The position numbers and the translations under genes are program-made. From positions 1 to 14,854 of the forward strand of contig JAZLBZ010000037.1 in the NCBI GenBank assembly GCA_045613945.1: 14,854 nt of DNA, written 5' to 3'. The first letter of the stretch is position 1. Each line of letters begins with the position of its first letter. Positions 14,700-14,854 of this stretch are shown one piece after another. The notes under the pieces were generated by a model. It did no database searches. It had not been told where the DNA came from and was given only the letters and a program-made list of their open reading frames with translations. The DNA is from HGM04593 sp045613945. GTDB taxonomy: Bacteria; Bacteroidota; Bacteroidia; Bacteroidales; Bacteroidaceae.

Positions 14700-14756
14700 C
14701 ATATAATTCATTGAATTGAGAAAATTATAGGCATAATAATTGATGGAATGAACTTT

Positions 14757-14764
14757 TATATTTG
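14757..14764 (+). promoter_or_regulatory. Possible rightward promoter leading out of the window
   Basis: TATATTTG fits TAnnTTTG on the plus strand, but no -33 box is at the right spacing and no start codon follows before the edge. It would drive a gene beyond the right end, if real. Confidence 0.2.
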
Positions 14765-14854
14765 AGTTATATTCAATTCATACCGTCTGTTATTACCATT
14801 TTTATACCATCGATATTACCATTAATCTGTGGCAATATCCAGCAGCAAACCCCC

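Noticed and set aside
14773..14854. Possible C-terminal end of a minus-strand gene at the right edge (about 26 open codons ending at 14773)
   Set aside because: Too short to judge, no recognisable motif, and it overlaps repeated TTACCAT words.

Overview
This window looks like chromosomal DNA from a member of the order Bacteroidales (Bacteroidota), possibly near Prevotella or Bacteroides. Three things support this. Several genes are preceded by the Bacteroidetes -7 promoter element TAnnTTTG(C), and purine-rich Shine-Dalgarno sequences are mostly absent. The predicted proteins (GyrA, TrmD, PyrK/PyrD) carry Bacteroidales-like motifs. The secreted peptidase has the signal peptide, FN3 and C-terminal beta-domain layout common in this group. 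No rRNA, tRNA, CRISPR array, intact insertion sequence or phage gene was seen.

Layout, left to right. Positions 1-2092 hold two overlapping membrane transporter genes, an MFS permease cut by the left edge and an EamA/DMT exporter. Positions 2188-4713 hold a large secreted M6-type zinc metallopeptidase with its own promoter and a double-hairpin terminator. Positions 4791-5886 are a long AT-rich stretch with no recognisable gene. It contains several short direct and inverted repeats, DnaA-box-like words and a recurring TTACAAATGTTT word. Positions 5887-6432 encode a small XRE-family DNA-binding protein, followed by a strong terminator. Positions 6558-8230 are a pyrK-pyrD operon for the NAD-dependent (class 1B) dihydroorotate dehydrogenase. 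Convergent to it is trmD (minus strand, 8372-9046), separated by a bidirectional terminator. After a 0.4-kb intergenic stretch come gyrA (9532-12057) and, 29 bases later, a secreted TPR-repeat protein (12087-13361). A bidirectional terminator separates that gene from a convergent PLP-dependent aminotransferase (13452-14654, minus). The last 200 bases are an AT-rich upstream region with outward-facing promoter-like sequence.

Most of the window is core metabolism and information processing: pyrimidine synthesis, tRNA m1G37 methylation, DNA supercoiling and amino-acid transamination. The peptidase and transporters are the more accessory part. I saw no new multi-gene defence or mobile system. The most interesting unexplained signals are in noncoding DNA. 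One is an exact 12-base word that brackets the promoter of the XRE regulator in inverted orientation and recurs after pyrD, which would fit a binding site for that regulator. The other is the roughly 1-kb gene-free region in front of it.
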